Shown here piece after piece: positions 59,776-64,000 of a stretch of 64,000 nt of DNA. The translations under genes were made by a program, and so were the position numbers. Source of the DNA: Amborella trichopoda (Eukaryota; Streptophyta; Magnoliopsida; Amborellales; Amborellaceae); the NCBI RefSeq assembly GCF_000471905.2, contig NW_006499751.1, positions 4,635,775 through 4,699,774 of the forward strand. The letters run 5' to 3'. The notes beneath the pieces were generated by a model that ran no database searches, was not told where the DNA came from, and was given only the letters and a program-made list of their open reading frames with translations. Position 1 is the stretch's first letter, and each line of letters starts with the position of its first letter.

Positions 59776-61115
59776 GGTGTTCGCTTTGACCGAGCAAGAG
59801 GCTAAGGCGTCAACCGCTATGATTAAAGGTAAGCTTTCTATATGTGCAATTGAAGCAAGAGTATTAATTGATCCTGGATCAACCCATTCATTTGTTGCAC
59901 CACACTTTAAGCCTGTACAACTTGTTTGGACTTTGGTAGTATGTACGCCTATAGGAGAATCAATAGAAACTAATATAAGGTATAAACAGTGTCGGGTTGT
60001 GATTGAAGGGCATTTGTTGCCTATAGATTTGATACTCTTAGACGTTCAAGACTTTGATATTATGTTGGGTATGGATTGGTTGTCTACCCACTATGCTACA
60101 GTGAACTGTTTTGATAAGATTGTAACATTTAGACACCCAGGTCAACCTGAACTATATTTTAAGGGTATTAAGGATGTTTCTCCTTTACACATCATCTTAG
60201 CCCTTCGGGCCTCTCGTCTGTTGGCCAAAAAATGTGTTGGATACTTGGCTTATGTAGTAGAAAATCAGGGTGTTCAGTTTAAATTAGAAGAGATACTGGT
60301 GGTGAGAGAATATTCAGAGGTCTTCCTTGAAGAGTTAACTTCTCTACCCCCAGTTGGAGAGATTGAATTTGAAATAGAGGTGGGCCCTGGTACTACTCCT
60401 ATTTCTAAAGCCCCACATGGGATGGCCCTAGCTGAGTTAAAAGAATTGAAGGAGAAATTACATGAATTATTGGACAAGGGGTTCATCCGACCTAGTGTGT
60501 CACCATGGGGCGCACCGGTTTTATTTATGAAGAAGAAATATGAGTCTTTGAGGCTATGCATTGATTATAGACAATTGAAATGTTACCCAGAATTGATGAC
60601 TTATTTGATCAACTGCAAGGGGCCCAAGTATTTTCTAACATTGACCTCCGGTCTGGGTACCACCAATTGCATGTTAAGGAAGAGGATATCTCCAAGACTA
60701 CGTTCAGGACTCGTTATGGCCACTTTGAGTTCTTAGTCATGCCTTTTGGATTGACGAATGCCCTAGCTGTGTTTATAGATCTGATGAATAGAGTTTTTAG
60801 GCCCTATCTGGATAACTTTGTAATAGTCTTTATGGATGATATTTTGGTGTATTCCAGGAATCAGACAGATCATGAGCAACATTGAAGAGTGGTTCTCCAG
60901 ACTCTATAGACAGAGAAATTGTATGCACAACTCAATAGGAGTGAGTTTTGGCTCCCAAGCATGGTGTTCCTCTGGCACATTATTTCCAAATAAGGGGTTG
61001 CATTTTATCCTTGTAAGAATGAGGCTGTACTTAAGTGGGAAAGACCAATGAATGGATCTGAAGTCTGCAGTTTCCTAAGACTGGCAGAGTATAACAGATG
61101 TTTTCATAGACACCT
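59768..61115 (+). pseudogene. Protease and reverse transcriptase (partial) of the Tekay-like element
   Basis: Protease core VLIDPGSTHSFV near 59870-59905, with Pro in place of the Ser/Thr expected after the catalytic Asp, then FDIMLGMDWLSTHYATVNC. RT begins at EIEFEIEVGPGTTPISKAPH and reaches [10 protein letters not shown] near 60570. About ten codons are then missing and the frame shifts. RT resumes at [20 protein letters not shown] (from 60588), with [10 protein letters not shown] and the catalytic FMDDILVYS at about 60830-60855. Past 60885 it continues with stops (EFWLPSMVFLWHIIS, AVLKWERP) to about 61115, where family F sequence takes over. RNase H, integrase and chromodomain are absent. 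Confidence 0.85.
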
Positions 61116-61117
61116 CA

Positions 61118-62700
61118 TTTTAAAACTTGCAAATTCTGTGGGTTTCTGAACCCTTAGGACCACATTTAACCTAATAAATCCAAATCCATAGTTCACATAG
61201 CCTACCCTGTGACCCAGAATCGGTTTGCTTGCCTAAAACCCTATAGAACCCTGTTTTGACGAGATTTCAATAAATGCCCTATTTTACTAAACAAAACATT
61301 AAAAATAATACAAAAATATTTTTTGACTCAAATTTTCTCTGGTGGCTTCACAAGAGGCCGAGGAAGACACAAATTGAAAAACATAAATTTGGATAAGTTC
61401 TGGTTTAAGCCACACCAGTGGTGTCACCCGGGCGACACTGGCAGTTTCACCCAAGTCATCCTATAAATGTCATGTTTTACTAAAAAATAATTAAAAATAG
61501 TAAAAAAATCTGTTTTAACCCAAAATTTTTCTTGTAGCTTCACAAGATGCCAAGGAAAGCATTCAGAGTGAAAATTTTCAATTCTGACACTTTTTTACTT
61601 GTGAACACGAGCAGTGTCCCCCTACTTGGACTGGGCGACACACCCAGTGTCGCTTAGATTTGGGCTACTCGTGTCACACGAGCGACACGACCCATGTCGC
61701 TCAGATCCGTGACCCTCAAAATTCGTTTTTTTTTGTTGGGGATGCATTTGTTATGTGAGTATATCCTCCCTAGTGGATGTTGACCCCTATAAAGCCACTT
61801 TTCATGGCCATTTGGAGGGGGAGACTCGGATTAGAAAGGGACAGAGATCAAAAACCTGAGAGATAACTTTAGGAAACCCTAGCCTCATAAAACCCCAAGC
61901 CTTAAGCCTGAAAAAACTCAGACCTAAGGCACAAAAACCCTAGATCAAACCAGTTCCAAGGCACAAAAACCCTTTTGCTAGAGAGACTTGCTGGTCGAGA
62001 CCTAAATCAGAGAGACAAAAGATCACCGGTTCTGATACGGGCGAGCTCTAGAAGGCTCAGGAGTCGAAGGCCATCCAACCTTGTTTGGTACCATTTTCTT
62101 CCATTTTACCTCTTCTGCTTTATTATTTTCATTTATTTTGATCTAATCATTTGCTTTAAAATCATATTTTCGTGTCTTGGATCGTGTTGGCTCCGCCACA
62201 GATCTGAGAGTATATCTGCTCGTTTTCGAGCAGATCTGGCCTCAGATCTTAATTTGATCTATCCCACTTTCTTTACGACTTTATGTCCTTCATTTTCATC
62301 AGTTTTAAGGTGTCAAGATCAAAGATATCTTCATCAAAGGATCTAAAATATTTTGCATCGTAAACAGTTTGGTGCCGACCGTGGGGCATTTCGAGCCAGA
62401 TCCAAGTGTGAAAATATGATTTTTATTGACTGTTTTTCACTGTTTTCTATCAAAAAACGTCCCAAGAATATGTAGTAACCAGGATCCAAGGTTTGGTTCT
62501 CCGAAACCCTGCTTTTTCTTGACGAAACCACCAGTGTCGCCTAGATCAAAGGCGAACACCCGTGTCCCCAAAAATAAAAGTTTCAAATTCTTTTGAAACT
62601 TTTCAAATCTATTCTAAGGTCTTTTTTATGACAGCTCACAAATCTTTAGAGAAAAATAAACTTTTTAAAAATACTAAAAAAATATTTTATAGTTCTACCT
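61118..62700 (+). mobile_element. LTR and leader of family F (second copy)
   Basis: Aligns with 5465-6545 over its first kilobase, including the internal duplication (61296-61365 and 61488-61560). The LTR probably ends in AACA at 62366, because TTTGGTGCCGACCGTGGGG follows at 62369-62387, the form of primer-binding site seen in several plant Ty3/gypsy groups. The last 310 bp would be leader. Palindromes built on GTGTCGCC / GGCGACAC recur (61421-61438, 61635-61653, 61680-61702). No coding region is present. Confidence 0.65.
62370..62386 (+). promoter_or_regulatory. Primer-binding site of family F
   Basis: TGGTGCCGACCGTGGGG lies three bases after an LTR end in ...AAACA. I do not assign the tRNA. 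Confidence 0.6.
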
Positions 62701-64000
62701 AGACATGTCGGAATATGACGAAACTTGGTAGGAGACTTTTGAGAGTCCTTATGAATATATTGGCCAGTTCCGAGGCTATTCTGAGACTTTTAGAATTTCC
62801 ACTGTATGTTAGGCTTTATTGACTGGGGACCCATGATGACGAAAAATGTCTTCCAACAGCATGCCCCGCCGAATGTTGTGCTTAGAGAGAAGCAAGAAGT
62901 ATAATCATTTAGGAAATTTCCCTTGGCTAGCCACAAGACTACATGAATGCTAAGGAGATCACGCAATGTTGTAACTAGGATGCTCAGACATTTGGACGCA
63001 ATGTACGGGTCCATCCATGGAGACTTTAGGGGGGAGAAGAGACTTTTGAGGGATCCTGTCGAAGTCCTCGCCCTCGAGGGACTATTTTCGATTTTGAAAG
63101 CTTGAGGATTTTGTAGGGACCTCATTGACCAGAATCGGGCCTATTTGGAGGCTAAGTGCTATGAACCTTTGGTCGGGATTGTTTGCTGCTACACTAAGTA
63201 TGCTTTTGATGATCAGGGTATCTCTGTAGGTCCCATCCAACCGAGTCCAGTCAGGGGCTTCTAACCTAACTCGAAAGTCTGGGCGTGTCGGCTAGAGGGA
63301 ATTTTGGTGAGGCAGCCTCGTGGGCCCCATCCTGCCAGGTCAAGTCGAAAATCTTGGCCTGTTGGCTGAGGAAGGTTTTAGGAGAGGCGATCTCATGGCG
63401 AGACATTACCCTGAAGTCTCTAGCAAGTTAGGCCCTGGCTTCGTCAGTTTCTTGCCTTCGTGGGGATCTTTAGCATTTTGGAGGGATCTTTTAGTCATCG
63501 TCCTCACCCTCACCCTCCAGGTCTCTTGTTTTTTTTTGAGGTAAAGTGTGGGAGATCTTATGCGGCTCTCACTCCCGGGTGAGACATTTTGTGTTGTGAT
63601 TGGATGTTGGAAATTGAGGATTTTAGGTAGACCTCATTAGCCAGGATTTTGACTGTTTGCCAATTGGGTGTCGACTGATGCTGTGGTACCACGTCAACCT
63701 GTTTTGTTGGTTCAAGCACCCTTTACGAGTTTTTACTTGAACAGGGGAAGTGGCACCTTAAAGACGGTTTTCGTCAACTTCCTTTGTTTTAGGGCTCTTT
63801 TACCCATGACCTTGCGGCCATGTCAACCCTTTTCGTTTGTTTTTGCTCACGGTGCCCTTTTGGGGTTTTTACCGTGCCTAGGTTTTTGTTTTCATGGAAC
63901 TCTTTTACTCATGGTTTCATGACCATGCCCGTCCATCATTTTAACTCATGGCGTTCTCTTGTTCAGGTGTAGACCATGCCCCTTTTTTTTGTGAAGGGGT
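62701..64000 (-). mobile_element. Giant-LTR copy L8 (partial)
   Basis: Begins with AGACATGTCGG, in the middle of the promoter-proximal module, and continues through the U3-proximal module, matching 2380-3830 of L1 and 53230-54640 of L7. It is cut by the window end. The repeated GAGTAAAA motif (minus strand) typical of this module is present at 63840-63960. There is no promoter or U5. Confidence 0.75.

Overview
The window is repeat-dense plant nuclear DNA with no recognisable host gene, rRNA or tRNA gene. Nearly all of it is LTR retrotransposon sequence. The reverse transcriptase, RNase H, integrase and gag signatures are those of plant Ty3/gypsy elements. Two primer-binding sites fit tRNA priming: an Arg-type site of the Ogre/Tat sort and an initiator-Met site of the Tekay/Del sort. 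The species cannot be told from this sequence, but nested, truncated and inverted elements of this size suggest heterochromatin of a large plant genome.

The main component is one family with an exceptionally long LTR, called here the giant-LTR family, present as eight complete or partial LTR copies. In + strand coordinates they are: L1 (1-5465, minus), L2 (6546-9140, plus), L3 (19475-27651, minus, the only copy with both ends, about 8.2 kb), L4 (35720-39640, minus), L5 (39641-41257, minus), L6 (about 43300-48946, plus), L7 (49667-55546, minus) and L8 (62701-64000, minus). In RNA sense the LTR reads: TGGTTA terminus, U3 with tandem arrays, TATA box, AATAAA, a conserved splice-donor-like AG/GTAAY site, a long CT-rich stretch with an array of hairpin units, a splice-acceptor-like site, and the TAACCA terminus. 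The Arg-type primer-binding site lies just outside that terminus.

Internal regions of the family: element A (minus, 13.6-19.47 kb) keeps leader, gag and protease but lacks RT and integrase. Element B (minus, 27.65-35.72 kb) keeps leader, gag, RT, two RNase H domains and integrase but lacks protease. A and B are head to tail and share L3. Fragment D (plus, 41.26-43.3 kb) is leader plus gag joined to L6. A plus-strand pseudogene at 9.64-13.33 kb encodes a plant mobile domain protein with a coiled-coil tail; it follows L2 and faces the broken 3' end of A.

Other elements: a Tekay-like chromovirus starts at 55547 (3.1-kb LTR, iMet primer-binding site, gag, protease, part of RT) and interrupts L7; it is cut off near 61115. 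Two pieces of a third gypsy-type LTR family (F) lie at about 5465-6545 and 61118-62700, both abutting giant-LTR sequence.

All coding regions are broken by stops and frameshifts, many of them C-to-T or G-to-A type. The most unusual feature is the hairpin array inside the predicted leader intron. Stem-loops recur at the same place in six LTR copies, with different but mutually complementary arm sequences in different copies and even in neighbouring units.
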